A program made the translations under genes and the position numbers. The notes beneath the pieces are model-generated. The model saw nothing but the letters and a program-made list of their open reading frames with translations. It ran no database searches and had not been told where the DNA came from. 64,000 bases of DNA from Linum tenue. Its lineage: Eukaryota; Streptophyta; Magnoliopsida; Malpighiales; Linaceae. This document shows positions 43,907 through 55,389 of this stretch, piece after piece (position 1 is the first letter of the stretch; every line of letters begins with the position of its first letter). The DNA lies in NCBI GenBank assembly GCA_946122785.1, contig CAMGYJ010000002.1, positions 53,655,703 to 53,719,702 on the forward strand, given 5' to 3'.

Positions 43907-44189
43907 TGTCATGAACCAGTTGATCCCAATAACTCGAGTTGTTGGGAGAGGTTCAATCATGGATCATATACCACAACACTAACACGCCCCCTCAAACGAA
44001 AGCCACTCACAAGGTCTTGAAGTTTGCACAGGTTTGAAGACAAGAATACCATGTGCTTAACAAATGGGAATCGAACACAAGACCTCACGGTCACAGAAGG
44101 CTCTGATACCATGTCATGAACCAGTTGCTCCCAATAACTCGAGTTCTTGGGAGAGATTCAATCATGTATCATATACCACAACACTAACA
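43907..44189 (-). mobile_element. Second TRIM retrotransposon with 78-bp LTRs
   Basis: Direct repeats 43907-43984 and 44112-44189 (78 bp each, about four differences) read TGTTAG...ATGACA on the minus strand. The 5' LTR is followed at once by TGGTATCAGAGC (complement of 44100-44111) and the 3' LTR is preceded by a purine-rich gagggggcg. Interior 127 bp, non-coding. The four bases ATTT lie on both sides (43903-43906, 44190-44193). Unrelated in sequence to Cassandra. Confidence 0.88.
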
Positions 44190-45434
44190 ATTTGGTCATT
44201 CGGAATTGTTTTGTTAGATATTTTCTTCCCTTCATTCAATAGCATTTCGGTATATTTTCCCTTTTTCCCATTAAAATGTTCCGTTTTATTGAAATGCTCT
44301 TGTCTCCCTGCTGCGATAAAAGCTGAGTCTGTCTCTCTGCCTCCAAGAGAGAGAGAGAGAGAGTCTATCTTACTCTTGAAGGACAAAGACAGCTCTCTAG
44401 TCTTCCATTTCTCCTCTGCACACACCGCCACCCCAAAAATTGCTTCTCTCACTCTTTCTTCCCCTCAAAGGTTTTGAGATTCCTGTACAATCAAAGGTAG
44501 GATTGCCCACAATTTTTTACCCTCTCTGTTTTTACACAAATGAAACCCAATTCGAGAACCCACAAAAGTTCTTTGCTTTCTTTTGAATTTGTGGACTTCT
44601 TGATGGATTGTGATTTTCTTGAACATTTAACTTTTTATTTTGGGATGAAACTAGAACATTTAACTTTAACAAGTAGTTCAAGCTTATGATTGAAAGATGG
44701 AAGCTTTTGTTGTTCTTATCCTGGTTCTCATGCTTTTTTATTTATTCTGTAGTCGCCAGTCCTTTTGTTTCCATTTTTGGGAGAGCTGGGTGGAACTACC
44801 AATGGCGGTTTCGGTGAACTCATAATTTTAAGATTTGTCTTTTTTTTTTTTGGGGCGTAAAAGTTGTACCTCTTCAATATCTGGGGAGATCTTTTCTCTT
44901 GTCTCTTACATGATGTCTTGCCTTCTATGCCTGGAAGAGAGCTAACCATGCATGAAGGAGCACTGGTTTCCATGGGAATTCTTTCATTTTTGTTGTAAGA
45001 TCAGTCTGTTGTTTCATTTCTCAACCATATATCTTTATGAATCTGAAGTTTATGAGGGTGGAAGAAGACACCAAATTTCTTTCACAAATTTGGCTGATAA
45101 ACTTCACTTACCATTTGTTTAACGCTCATGTCTCCCTTTATCTCAAGTTTAGTTCTACTACAATCCTTTTCCTTCTCTAGTTTACTTTTCTTTGTGGAAG
45201 ATGCCTTTCTTTTTGTCTGTTTGGAGAAGGGTTCTTGGGGAAAGAAAACCCTCCCCAAAAAAAAAAAAAAACTCCAATCCTGACCATTCTTCTGCTCGTC
45301 TTGCCAGATCCAGTTTCGAATTTCGGCAGAAGATCCTGGAGCTAGTCTTTTTGCTGCTGCGTAGGTGGTTCATCTCTATCATTAACATACAGTTTTGAAG
45401 CTTGATCAGAAGCACATACTGCTGAAGAGTTAAA
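44190..45434 (+). promoter_or_regulatory. PAT1-type gene upstream region and 5' leader
   Basis: A GA microsatellite (44348-44363) and a pyrimidine-rich stretch precede AATCAAAG|GTAGGA near 44496, a plausible 5'UTR splice donor; candidate acceptors lie at 45,307 and 45,328. The frames seen in this interval are not conserved proteins. Promoter elements proper were not resolved. The TRIM at 43907-44189 ends only about 130 bp before the pyrimidine-rich leader. Confidence 0.45.
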
Positions 45435-47021
45435 ATGCAGGCATCAGAGAGGTTCCAGTCACCAGCAATGTCATCCGCCGGCTTATACTACCAACCGAGT
45501 CAAGAATTCGAGCCCTACTGCTTGCCTCAGTTCCAATTACCTCACCAACTATGCTACAATGGAAGCGTGCAGGCAACTTCTCAATTCCCCTTTGAGATCT
45601 CTTCTGAACAATACTGCACTTTGGAGTCATCTTCCCCAAATGCCATTTTCAGTACCTACAACTTTTCGCCTAGTGGGAGCCCAATCTCGCAGCAGGATTC
45701 TCAGTCACACCCACCTGATACATATGGCTCTCCATTAAGCAGCTCGTGTGTTACTGATGATGCCAATGATATAAGACACAAGCTGAGGGAGTTAGAGACT
45801 GCAATGTTGGGGCCAGATTCTGATAACTTAATGAATATAGAAGGCGAGTCACCAGAGATGGACTGCTTGAGAAAAATCATGGAGGCGATATCACGAGCTG
45901 ATCTAAAGCAAGTCCTAGTTGCCTGTGCCAAGGCAGTGTCCGAGAATGACCACTTAATAGCACAATGGCTGATCGATGAATTACGCCACATGGTGTCAGT
46001 TTCTGGTGAGCCTATACAAAGGCTAGGCGCATACATGTTGGAAGGCCTCGTTGCTCGGCTTTCCTCTTCTGGGAGTTCAATCTGCAATGCCTTGAGGTGC
46101 AAGGAACCAGCTAGTGCTGACTTGCTCTCTTACATGCACATCCTCTATGAAGTCTGCCCTTACCTCAAATTTGGATACATGTCAGCGAATGGGGCTATTG
46201 CAGAAGCTATGAAGGATGAGAACCGGGTTCACATTGTTGACTTTCAGATTGGTCAAGGGAGTCAGTGGGTGAGTTTGATTCAAGCATTTGCAGCGAGACC
46301 CGGTGGGCCACCACACATTCGTATCACAGCCATAGATGACTCAACTTCCGCTTATGCACGAGGTGGAGGGTTGAATATAGTAGGGAAGAGGCTGTCAAAG
46401 CTGGCTGAGTCGTTCAAAGTGCCGTTTGAGTTCCATGCTGCTGCTATCAATGGCTGTGAAGTTCAAGTGGGTGATCTCGGTATTCGAGCTGGGGAAGAAG
46501 CTCTAGCTGTCAATTTTGCGTTCATGCTTCATCACATGCCTGATGAGAGTGTCGATACAGAGAACCATCGAGATCGGTTGCTGAGGATGGTTAAAGGGTT
46601 GTCACCTAAGGTCGTGACACTTGTCGAGCAGGAGGCTAATACAAATACTGCACCGTTCTTTCCTCGGTTTCTAGAGACACTCGACTACTACACGGCCATG
46701 TTTGAGTCGATCGACGTGACCCTCCAGAGGGATCACAAGGAGAGGATAAATATTGAGCAGCATTGCCTTGCTAAAGATGTTGTGAATGTGATCGCTTGTG
46801 AGGGAAGAGAGCGAGTGGAGAGACTTGAGCTTCTGGGGAAATGGAGGTCAAGGTTTGTCATGGCGGGGTTTACACAGTGTCCTTTGAGCTCTTTGGTGAA
46901 CGCTACCATTAAGACACTGCTGGAGAATTACTGCAAGCAGTACAGGCTTCAAGTGAGGGATGGTGCGTTGTATCTCGGGTGGATGAACCGTGATTTGGTT
47001 GCTTCTTGTGCATGGAAGTGA
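45435..47021 (+). CDS. PAT1: GRAS transcription regulator, PAT1 type
   Basis: 528 aa in one exon. GRAS proteins of the PAT1 branch act in phytochrome A signalling in the model plant. The N-terminal 150 residues are variable but hold the branch-specific CVTDDANDIRHKLRELET (about 105-122). The GRAS domain begins near 155 with DLKQVLVACAKAVSEND (leucine heptad I), followed by MVSVSGEPIQRLGAYMLEGL (186-205), the core RVHIVDFQIGQGSQW (264-278), RITAIDDSTSAYARGGGL, FAFMLHHMPDESV, the PFYRE-like PFFPRFLETLDYYTAMFES, and the SAW end RDGALYLGWMNRDLVASCAW. The sequence resembles Arabidopsis PAT1 more than SCL13 or SCL21, notably in the last 20 residues. Start: first Met of the long frame, with an upstream non-coding leader. 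Intact. SCL5 or SCL1 orthology cannot be excluded. Confidence 0.93.
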   Translation: MQASERFQSPAMSSAGLYYQPSQEFEPYCLPQFQLPHQLCYNGSVQATSQFPFEISSEQYCTLESSSPNAIFSTYNFSPSGSPISQQDSQSHPPDTYGSPLSSSCVTDDANDIRHKLRELETAMLGPDSDNLMNIEGESPEMDCLRKIMEAISRADLKQVLVACAKAVSENDHLIAQWLIDELRHMVSVSGEPIQRLGAYMLEGLVARLSSSGSSICNALRCKEPASADLLSYMHILYEVCPYLKFGYMSANGAIAEAMKDENRVHIVDFQIGQGSQWVSLIQAFAARPGGPPHIRITAIDDSTSAYARGGGLNIVGKRLSKLAESFKVPFEFHAAAINGCEVQVGDLGIRAGEEALAVNFAFMLHHMPDESVDTENHRDRLLRMVKGLSPKVVTLVEQEANTNTAPFFPRFLETLDYYTAMFESIDVTLQRDHKERINIEQHCLAKDVVNVIACEGRERVERLELLGKWRSRFVMAGFTQCPLSSLVNATIKTLLENYCKQYRLQVRDGALYLGWMNRDLVASCAWK

Positions 47022-47408
47022 AGAAAAGGAAGGGGCACTAGGTAGAACTTTCTCGCTTGGAGTTGTTTGTTGTAGCCTTTTGCTGTAGTTTTTCTTCTAT
47101 GAATGGAAGGCAGCCATTTTTCGGCTCTACAAGCTTTATAAGTTGCCAAGCTGGGTTCTGTTTGGCATTGTTAGCTTTGTAAAACTGAAGCAAAGAGTTT
47201 AAAAGGAAAAGCTGGAATTTAGAGTAGAGGAACGAAGGAAAATGTTACATAATTACTGTAGCTTTGTCTTCTTCCCATATGTATTAGACAACCAACCCAA
47301 CAATGGCTCTACATCCTGCAATTATTGCTCAATCTAATACACAGCTGAAAAATAGTGTCTGCAAACAATTCATTTTTCACCCACAAGTTCAAGATAAAGA
47401 ATCTACTT
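47022..47408. other. Convergent 3' ends of PAT1-type gene and WRKY1
   Basis: 387 bp between two converging coding ends; contains both 3' UTRs. No further gene seen. Exact poly-A sites not determined. Confidence 0.5.
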
Positions 47409-49422
47409 TCAGTTAAGTTGAACAGGCTCCGAATCCGGGATGTGTTGCTGAGTTGGTTTGCAGTCTGGATGAGTAGTGGCAGCAGAATGAACTTTGGAAT
47501 CGCAACCATTCTCTTCTGATGCTTCTTTTGACTCACCAGTGTGTTGGTCATTTGTTCTGCCTTCAAGAATAAAACTTGTAGTGGCATCGGAATCATGGTC
47601 AGCAGCATCACTTTCCTCCAAGGCGCTTGACTTCTCATTCTGCTGGTCTTTCGATTTCAATTCGTTCAGGTGAATGGGACTTGAACAAACCTTGTCACTC
47701 CCCTTGTCAACAAGACCTTCTTTACCCTTGTCCCCTTTGGCTTTAGTTCTCGACGCACCATTAAGTTGTTCCTTGGGTTTAGCATTGGCATCAGGAGTGT
47801 TACAAGCTGGTGTGCTGCAGTCGATTTGTTCGGTAGGAACGTTTGAGGTACAAGCGTCCAGACCAGGTATGTTGTGAGTAACAGTCCTTGACGGTGGCAT
47901 GTCATGATCATGTTCTCCTTCGTAACTAGTTATAACCACCTTGGGATCATGGGATGCCCTCTCGACATGTTTCTTGACTGGACAGCCGGGACTCGAGCAC
48001 CTATAGTAGCTCCTGCATATGTTGTCAAGAGCAGTAACAAATTTCAGTCCGCCATGTCTGTATTTAGGTACATGGAAAGGTCGATGAAATCTTTCTTATG
48101 CACAGTTTGCCTTGACAAGCTTACAACATCATCAGCACGAGCTAAAAAGGTTCAAGGTTAAATGCACTATGGGATCTGTAACAAAATGGTCATTCAACTC
48201 AAGATCTTAAAGTGATACTAACAAAACTTAACTAAAGATTTTGACAAAATACTAAGTAGACTTTAAGAAATCAGAAACAAAAGAGTCACTCTATCCCATT
48301 TCTAGAAATTAAATTAGTTAGGCTAAGTAGACTAAAGTAGAATCTCATAGCAACCCTTGAATTTAGATATTACCTCGGGTTAGGATTTCCTTTGACCATC
48401 TTTTGGCCATATTTGCGCCAACGATATCCATCATTCACGATATCCTCCTCGCTCAGAGTCTGGACAACCACTCGTGGTTCACCAGCTGGCTTGTCTACAA
48501 CAGGAGGATCAACAATCCCGCGGTTCGCTTTCTTCCTGGTTGGTTTGTAAACAGAAACATCAAACAAAAATGTTACTATAGAAACAACATTAGCAAAGTA
48601 AAACTATGTATCGTAGATAGTTATGCAGCTAACATACTGCCGTTTAGACTGGTGATCATCTTCCTGATCAATTTCATCTCTTTTCCTAGTCACTTCGGAT
48701 GGCACGGCTCTCACATCCTCAGTAGATGTCAGTGTGGACATCTGGGAGGCATTTGTGAGATTGATTGGGGGGCGCCCTTTCCCTACTACATCATGACATC
48801 ATAGTATGAAATATCATATCATGACATCAGAAATCATTTATTATGTTAATATGTATAGATCATCTTTACCTTTCACAGCAGGTGACAAAGGGCCATCGGA
48901 TCTTTCTTCGATCGATGAAACAAAACCTAGAGCTGGTGTGAGATTGGCTTGAGGCTTAGGATGATCGTGCTGGCCAAAGTAAACGATATCTGCGAGCTGA
49001 CCCTCATGTGAACGTTCTAACTGCTTCTTCACTTGACAGCTGGGATGAGTACATTTGTAGTAGCTTCGAATGAATTCATTTCCTTTAACAAGTTTCTGCC
49101 CGTACTTTCTCCAGTTGTATCCATCCTCCAACACTTTCTCACGTATGGCAGGACTTCTTCCATCCTTAATGGATTGTAAAGGATGTGGAGTGGCATGAAA
49201 GACTTTCACACGCTCAACGGAAGAGACACTTGCTCCATCATCAGGCTCCTTTGGAATTTGTTCATGGACAACAATTGACATTGTTTTTTCTTGACTCTGT
49301 AATGCATGAGTTTTGATATCATCGGTCTCTTCACCCTTTTCAGGTCTGACATTATCAGCACTCTTTTGTTGCTCCTTCTCATTCGAGGGAACTTCCTCTG
49401 GACCTTCCACTGAAGAAGCCAT
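47409..49422 (-). CDS. WRKY1: Group I WRKY transcription factor, WRKY1 (ZAP1) type
   Basis: Four coding exons by GT-AG rules: 49422-48870, 48782-48638, 48535-48374 and 48012-47409; spliced length 1464 nt, 487 aa, the length of Arabidopsis WRKY1. The factor binds W-box DNA in the nucleus. First WRKY domain about 98-157: WRKYGQK at 104-110, then CTHPSC and HDH (CX4C...HXH). A KRKR-type basic stretch and an acidic stretch lie between. Second domain: WRKYGQK at 272-278, CSSPGC and HDH, split by the conserved intron after NPNPR. The C-terminal tail is Ser/Asp-rich. Two domains with the C2H2 pattern define group I. No damage seen. Its 5' leader appears to contain an intron (donor complement near 50,440). 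Confidence 0.92.
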
Positions 49423-50520
49423 GAGAAACTGAGGGTGATTGCTAAAGACACAGGAGATCTAGTCGAGGTGCTAATCGTACTTCAGTTGTTCATATCTGTA
49501 CCACTGTTTCAAGAGCAATGATAGTTGTAATTAGCTGAGATGCACATGATTCAGACTCATCAAAACATCCTAAAGGTTTGCCGATTCATGAACAAAGATG
49601 GACAGACATCGAAGGAATCAACTGGGAAAGAATTGCTCACTCGTTAGAGAGCACGAGAATTGCTCTGATCCAAATACCTTCGTGTCATAGTGAAGCAGTC
49701 TCGCCATTCCATTACAGCTAGGCTTCATGAGTTTGACTTACATGCTATTGAAATCAATGAAGGAGAAAGAGAAACGTGAGGAGTCATGAGTTCAGCATGG
49801 TAGGAGAGAGCAAAATTCACTGTCATCCTAGTAGAGCTAGGACACAATCTGCACCAAGTGATACAATGAAGATTCAAGCAAGCACAAGAAACTGAAGATT
49901 TCATCTCATTTACAGAACCATTTCTTCATCACAACTAGGTTTTGGGGAAAGTTCTAAGGCCACTTGTTCAACAACAGTCCCACATTTCCCAATACCATAG
50001 CCTAAAACCCACCCCCAAACCATACCAAAACCACAGCTTTCAGTTCGCGTAAAGTCACAATTCAGAGGCAATCTTTACAAGCAAACCCCAACCCAACAAA
50101 GCTTTTCTTATGGTTTAACTTAACAGCAGAGTTGGGGGACAAAGCCCATAACATCCGTACCAAAAATAGCAGGAATTATGCAATGACAATGGCTCAAAGT
50201 GTCCAGCTGGAGCTTAAAACCAGACCAAGAAAGACAAATCAACCACAATTAAAAAAGATCCCATCTTTCCTTCATTTCCCCTCAGCTAAGACCACAGCCA
50301 CACTTGCCCAATTACCATTTCCCCACCAACCAAACAACGAAACCCGGAATCGAGAAATAGTCACCAATCAAACAACCAACACAAAAAAAGGAAAGCACAT
50401 ACGAGGAGTAACAGAAATAAGCGTCGTACACAAGACAATTACCTCGTCGGCGACGATGATCACTCTCTCCGGTGAGAGCTGCTAGCTCCCAAAGCTGAGA
50501 GCAGAGAGGATCAAAGAGAC
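49423..50520 (-). promoter_or_regulatory. WRKY1 5' leader with probable intron
   Basis: No conserved frame. On the minus strand CGACGAG|GTAATT near 50,440 is a good splice donor, suggesting a first non-coding exon near 50,440-50,520 and a long 5'UTR intron to near 49,440. Borders inferred. Confidence 0.4.
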
Positions 50521-50954
50521 ACCAGTGAAGGGGAAGTTTCGAGAAGTTTCGTGGATTAAGCGGTTTTTTTGTTGTTGTGATGGGTTGATTTGCAGGACGG
50601 CAGACAACTGAGACAAGCACTGCAGCGTGGGAATTTCGAGAATTTATGTTGGTGGGTTTTGTTTATTTAATGCTGTAAGAAATTCCTCTAATCCATTAAT
50701 CACAGAGAGAATAAGAAGGAAGAAGGAGGAGGAGCTGCCAGAGGGGAAATGTTAGTGTGCGGTAAAGGTGTATGGAAGAATCTATGCGCCCCAGCGCTGA
50801 AAATCATTTGTGCGATATTTTCCAAGAAATGATTGGCTTTATGGGGGATCGAGGAATCTATTAGAGTGCAAAATTGTATTTTAGTCCCTTAACTCACTGT
50901 TTGTTCGTGAACTGATCATTGAACTTTTGTTCTGTTTGATTGGAAAGCGGAAAA

Positions 50955-51050
50955 GTTTATGGGCCGTCAATTCATTTAAAACTTGTTGGGCCTTATCGAA
51001 TATGGGCCGTCCGGTTTCTTTTTTTTTTTTTTTTATAGGAATGGGCCGTC
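50955..51050. promoter_or_regulatory. Shared WRKY1/ESS2 promoter with four GGGCC motifs
   Basis: ATGGGCC or TTGGGCC occurs at 50959-50965, 50986-50992, 51002-51008 and 51041-51047. Such site II (TGGGCC/T) elements are typical of promoters of growth and RNA-processing genes in plants. They lie about 250-340 bp before the ESS2 ATG and about 450 bp from the presumed WRKY1 start, with a T tract in between. Confidence 0.65.
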
Positions 51051-51299
51051 TGGTTTGCCATATCCAAATGGCAAATGGATAGCCTTGATTGTGGACCTGA
51101 TCTATAATAATTTAGTTAATACACACACACGAAACGAAGGGACCATTCTGCAAATCTCGAGAAAATATACGCGGAATTGCCTGTCCCTGCCCTGTCAAAA
51201 TTGTCGTCCGTCTCTCTCCGGAATCCATATCGCAACTTCCTCCGCCGTCTGTAGAAACCCTAGCCCCCGTCCCCGATCAACCCGTAGCTGTAAATCACC

Positions 51300-52793
51300 A
51301 TGCTTCTCTCTCCGGGCCACTCCCCGAGGCACATCTCGTCGCCGTCGCCGTCTCTGATCTCGGAGGACGCTCTCCAGGTCTCATCCAAATCAGGCGGCGC
51401 TTCCTCTTCCAGGAAGCGGCCGAGGGTTCTCGATGAGGACACATACGTGGCCGCAATGGAGAAGATCATCGAGCGGGATTACTTCCCCGACATCTCCAAG
51501 CTCCGGGACCGTCTTGATTGGCTGGAGGCGGTGAAGACGGGAGATCCGATGCAGATACGAGACGCTCAGCTGAAGATCATCGAGCGCCGCGGGAAGAAGG
51601 CCGGGAATCCAGGGTCCGATTCCACTCTGCGGGGACCAAGCCGCACCAGGACACCAGGTTCTACTTTCATGCGTAATTTCACCCCTCTAGATGAATTCGA
51701 TGTCACAACTCCTAGCGTTCTCAATGCTAATTTATCGGGCGAGCCTGGAGAGAATGAACCAGCGGATGTAGATGAATCTCTAGGGTTAGATGAGTTCCTC
51801 AGGAGGTATACTAGCGAGGATAACGATAGTTTTGCTAAGATATTAACCAAAGTCAACAAGAAGAGGAAGGAGAAGTATGCTCATTTGTTGGAAGGTGAGA
51901 AGGAAGAAGATGGTAAGTCCATAGAAGATGCAAAGCGGGATAGGATTACTGATGGTTATGGAACTTCCGATCAGCCTCCGAGTACGTTAGAAAGCTGGAA
52001 ATACACTGCAAAGAATCTGCTCATGTATCACCCTGCTGACAGAGGTGAAGCTCCATTGACCGAGGAAGAGCAGGCCATTCGATTGCAGGGACTAACCAAA
52101 GAGATCAACAAGGGGAGCACTAGATTCCATGGTAAAATGATGGATACTAGGCCGAATGATGATGGCACCTTGGAAGTTCTCTACACTCCAGTTGTAGGTG
52201 GGACACCAATGCCCATGTCTGATAGAGAACGAGATAAGATGAAGAAGTATGATCTTGACGACTTGAAGAAGTCTGCGAATGGGTACAGCTTCGTGAAGAC
52301 GCCATCGCCTGCTCCAGGTGTCGACGAATCACCATTCATCACGTGGGGTGAGATTGAAGGGACACCGATGAGATTAGAGGATGAAGACACTCCAATTGAT
52401 ATTGGTGGAAATGGGGATGGACCACACTTCAGGATCCCGAATCCGCCTCCAAGGGATGTCAAAGCTCACTCTTTGTCTAGGGATGCTGCACGAAAATTGC
52501 GGGAGAGATCAAAGATGTGGCAGAAACCGCCGTTGCCTTCCCCTAGCAGAGGGGGAAGTGCTAGCCCTAATGTTCGGACGCTGTCACCTGCAGCCCAGAA
52601 GTTTGTGAGGAATGCGATTTCAAAGAATTCGGGGTCAGTTGTGGATGAGTCTCTTCGAGCTAGTTATCGAGGTGGGAGTCCTTTGTTGGGGACCCCCAAG
52701 AGCGGGAGGAGCGTGTCAAGGCTTGGAAGAGATGGCACTAGCAATATTTCCAGGTCGCCTTCTGTGAGAGAGGGTTCCAATCCTCCATGGTAA
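51300..52793 (+). CDS. ESS2: ESS2/DGCR14 splicing-associated nuclear protein
   Basis: 497 aa in one exon. The family (human ESS2, formerly DGCR14; fission yeast Bis1) is found with the spliceosomal C complex. Seen: N-terminal SRKRPRVLDEDTYVAAMEKI (37-56), IERDYFPDISKLRDRLDWLE (57-76), TPLDEF (127-132), SEDNDSFAKILTKVNKKRKE with LESWKYTAKNLLMYHPADRG, ITKGSTRF-like NKGSTRF, VGGTPMPMSDRE, YSFVKTPSPAPGVDESPFIT, WGEIEGTPMRLE and the C-terminal LSPAAQKFVRN. These follow the family order from end to end. Length and start fit the family in plants, where it is single-exon. Tail rich in Ser, Arg and Gly. Intact. Constitutive expression is suggested by the GGGCC promoter. Confidence 0.92.
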   Translation: MLLSPGHSPRHISSPSPSLISEDALQVSSKSGGASSSRKRPRVLDEDTYVAAMEKIIERDYFPDISKLRDRLDWLEAVKTGDPMQIRDAQLKIIERRGKKAGNPGSDSTLRGPSRTRTPGSTFMRNFTPLDEFDVTTPSVLNANLSGEPGENEPADVDESLGLDEFLRRYTSEDNDSFAKILTKVNKKRKEKYAHLLEGEKEEDGKSIEDAKRDRITDGYGTSDQPPSTLESWKYTAKNLLMYHPADRGEAPLTEEEQAIRLQGLTKEINKGSTRFHGKMMDTRPNDDGTLEVLYTPVVGGTPMPMSDRERDKMKKYDLDDLKKSANGYSFVKTPSPAPGVDESPFITWGEIEGTPMRLEDEDTPIDIGGNGDGPHFRIPNPPPRDVKAHSLSRDAARKLRERSKMWQKPPLPSPSRGGSASPNVRTLSPAAQKFVRNAISKNSGSVVDESLRASYRGGSPLLGTPKSGRSVSRLGRDGTSNISRSPSVREGSNPPW

Positions 52794-54078
52794 AAGTGTT
52801 GGACTACTCGTCTGCGTTTAGTTTTTTTACGTTTGGTGTTACCTCTGAATTGTGCTTTGCTTTTCTTCGCTTCTCACTGTATTAATTCGTGATTGTCAAT
52901 GAATGGTCGATGCTGTGTATTGGAAATGTTTGCATAATGGAAAGCCTTTCTTGAAGTTGAAGGCATGTGTTATCATAAATGCTATGCTGAAGTTGGCAGG
53001 TTCTGGTAACATGGTGGAACCTGATTGCGAGCGAATCTCTCTATCAATCGAAAGTCTGCATTGAAAGCTAACGGGTAACATGTGATGATGAGATAGAGGT
53101 GTTCGTTTGACTTTGGCAGTACGAGAGACTATTTTTCTTCCCCTTTTCCGCTGGCTGTTTCCTTTCTACTTTCTCAGCAGCTCTGCTGGAAATGTGTTCA
53201 TCCCGTGTGGCATTGGAACCCGGCATGATCAGGAAAAGTCTACAAGGCTGGTCTGTTTCACCCCCCAAATCCGCCTTTTTATTTATGTGGATGAAAACTG
53301 AAATGGTGTTTTTGAGTGGCGTTTCTCAGTCGTGCACGATAGAGAGGTTGGTATGTACATGATACCCAAATCGAAAAGAACGGAGTAATGAGTAAGGATA
53401 TTAGGTTAGATTCGATTCGATTTGGAATGGTACTGGTGGTATGAACCTAAGAGAACCGTTGCACCCAACCGCCCAGTGGAGTGTGACAGTCGCCATCGTT
53501 ACCTTTCCTGTTGCAGTAGTAGTACTCATCACGGAGATCGTATGTGCTCATTTGTCACTGTCTGTCTGATCATCTTCCGACTTAAGAGATTGCAGAGATC
53601 CTGGACAGGATTTGTAGTGCCTTGAAGCTCAAGATATCGTCTGTATCTCGTTTGATTTTGGGCTGGAGAGGTTCGTCGGGCGAGTGAGCAACATCAAATT
53701 AGCTTTGATGAAGTCACAAGCATCACATTTCCTTCAACTGAAAGCGCTGATGCTGATGCCGATGCCTGCCTGTGCATGCATCATCGCCTTCCCCACCAGC
53801 CAGCCAGCCAGCCGCGTGAAGTTTACAGCACTTGTAGCCAGCCACTCACTTCCCTTTTCCTTGTTGGCGTGTGAATGTGGCTTGGTATCCACTAATTTCA
53901 CAAACAAGTGGGGTCTGTGCAATAATACTATCTATTGATTACAAAAAAATAATTAAAGATGAATGATTTCAAGAAGTTGAAACGTAGAATGAAGTTTGCA
54001 AAATAGTCATTTGTTTGACGTTTCTTTAAGTCTCAAGTTAAGCGTCCAAGCTGCGAAGATGGTTACGTCGCATAATTA
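52794..54078. other. ESS2 3' region and spacer, nothing further recognised
   Basis: ESS2 3'UTR probably to about 52,930. The rest has only chance frames; a CAGC repeat (ccagccagccagcc) occurs at about 53,797-53,812. No gene seen. Confidence 0.45.
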
Positions 54079-54790
54079 CTAGGGTGGGCAATGTACAGGT
54101 TGGATGGATTTTGGTGTTAAATTGACTTACTTGTATATTAGCGAGTTGATATAATTGTAACTTGCTATACTCCTGCAATTTTTTTCGGGTTGGATTGAGT
54201 GGGTGACAGATAGGTGCGGTTAGGTTGTGGGTTAACCCACAATAACAATGCTCCAACTAGCCGTTATTTATAATAAGAAAGGTGACCAACATGTATAATA
54301 AGTTTCTAAGAAATTAGTAAGACTGTATCAATTTAAACACTTCCCACTTTGTCTCCTGTGGATTAGTGTTGTATTTTCATCAAATTTTTTATTACTCCGT
54401 CACAACCAATTGTGTAGTGAAAACTAATGATTTTGCAACTTTGATACAATTCATAGTTTAAAATTTGTATTGCAATATCTAAGGGACATTACACGCAAAG
54501 TCGTAAGTAATAATAGTAGTCCAAAAATATTATTTATTCTTCACCTTTAAAAGTAGATGGTAAGTGTGTAGTGTGGTTAGGAAATATGATTATTATTCGA
54601 TTGTATAATAAACAACTTTTTTGCCATGTAAAAATATAGTGTGGGTCATTCGGATGACCCGCAATCCACCCACCACCGAAATAAGTGCAGGTATGAGATT
54701 TATCAATCCGCAATCCACGACATGGTAATGTTCGAGTTATTTGAAGGTTGATCAATATCAACGCACAAATTAACCACCCACATGCTCATC
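54079..54790. mobile_element. Degenerate hAT-like element
   Basis: Starts ctagggtgggcaatgtacaggttgga and contains subterminal gggtcattcggatgacccgc and caccacc-type text like the intact elements at 34411 and 24285. The right end (near catgctcatcc at 54,780) is decayed and no duplication was found. Confidence 0.4.
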
Positions 54791-55220
54791 CAAAAAAATC
54801 AAAAACCCGTACTAGATCCCAAAAACCCACCTAGCGGTCCCCAAACTCTTACTTTCCTTTGAAAGACGATTGCTAGATTACATATTCTTCAATTTCAACG
54901 ATACTAATCTTCTCAGTATCGTTCCAGTTTTATCGGATGTACCTAGAAGGAAATGTTCAATTTCAACCATGATTTTGTATTACTTATGATGATTTTGTAT
55001 TATATCCCATCATACAGAATTTTCAATATTTGTTGAGTCAGCCTAATCATCCGCGATGGAAGCGGCAAGAACATGCCACGTGCTCGAAGACTTTGCCAAT
55101 TGCCAATGCCATTGCCAAGTCATTACGCTCTCCTTCCTTCGAACACGGCGTCGTTTAAACCTAAACCCTCCACCAGATTCCCTTCCCCGCCTAAACTCTT
55201 CACACCTGCCCCGCCTACAT
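54791..55220. other. Spacer and WNK11 upstream sequence
   Basis: No gene. tttcaaccatgattttgtattact and a close copy occur near 54,965-55,000 as a small local repeat. Confidence 0.4.
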
Positions 55221-55228
55221 TATAAATA
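55221..55228 (+). promoter_or_regulatory. TATA box of WNK11-type gene
   Basis: TATAAATA followed about 30 bases later by a C/T-rich start region; the non-coding first exon would then run from about 55,255 to 55,389. Confidence 0.7.
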
Positions 55229-55389
55229 CCCACCCCTTCCAGTCGTTGCTGAAAAGCATTTCCGCAGCCGTATCGTCTCCTCTTCTCAGCTCTCTGATCA
55301 TTCCCCTTGCCGAACAAGGAATCTCTCGCTGCCGACGCCGTCATCGTTATCGTCGCAGTTCTCCGCCGGGATATCTCGCGGCTCTCCAA

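Noticed and set aside
47674..48161. Plus-strand frames opposite WRKY1
   Set aside because: Shadows of WRKY1 exon 4 and its preceding intron.
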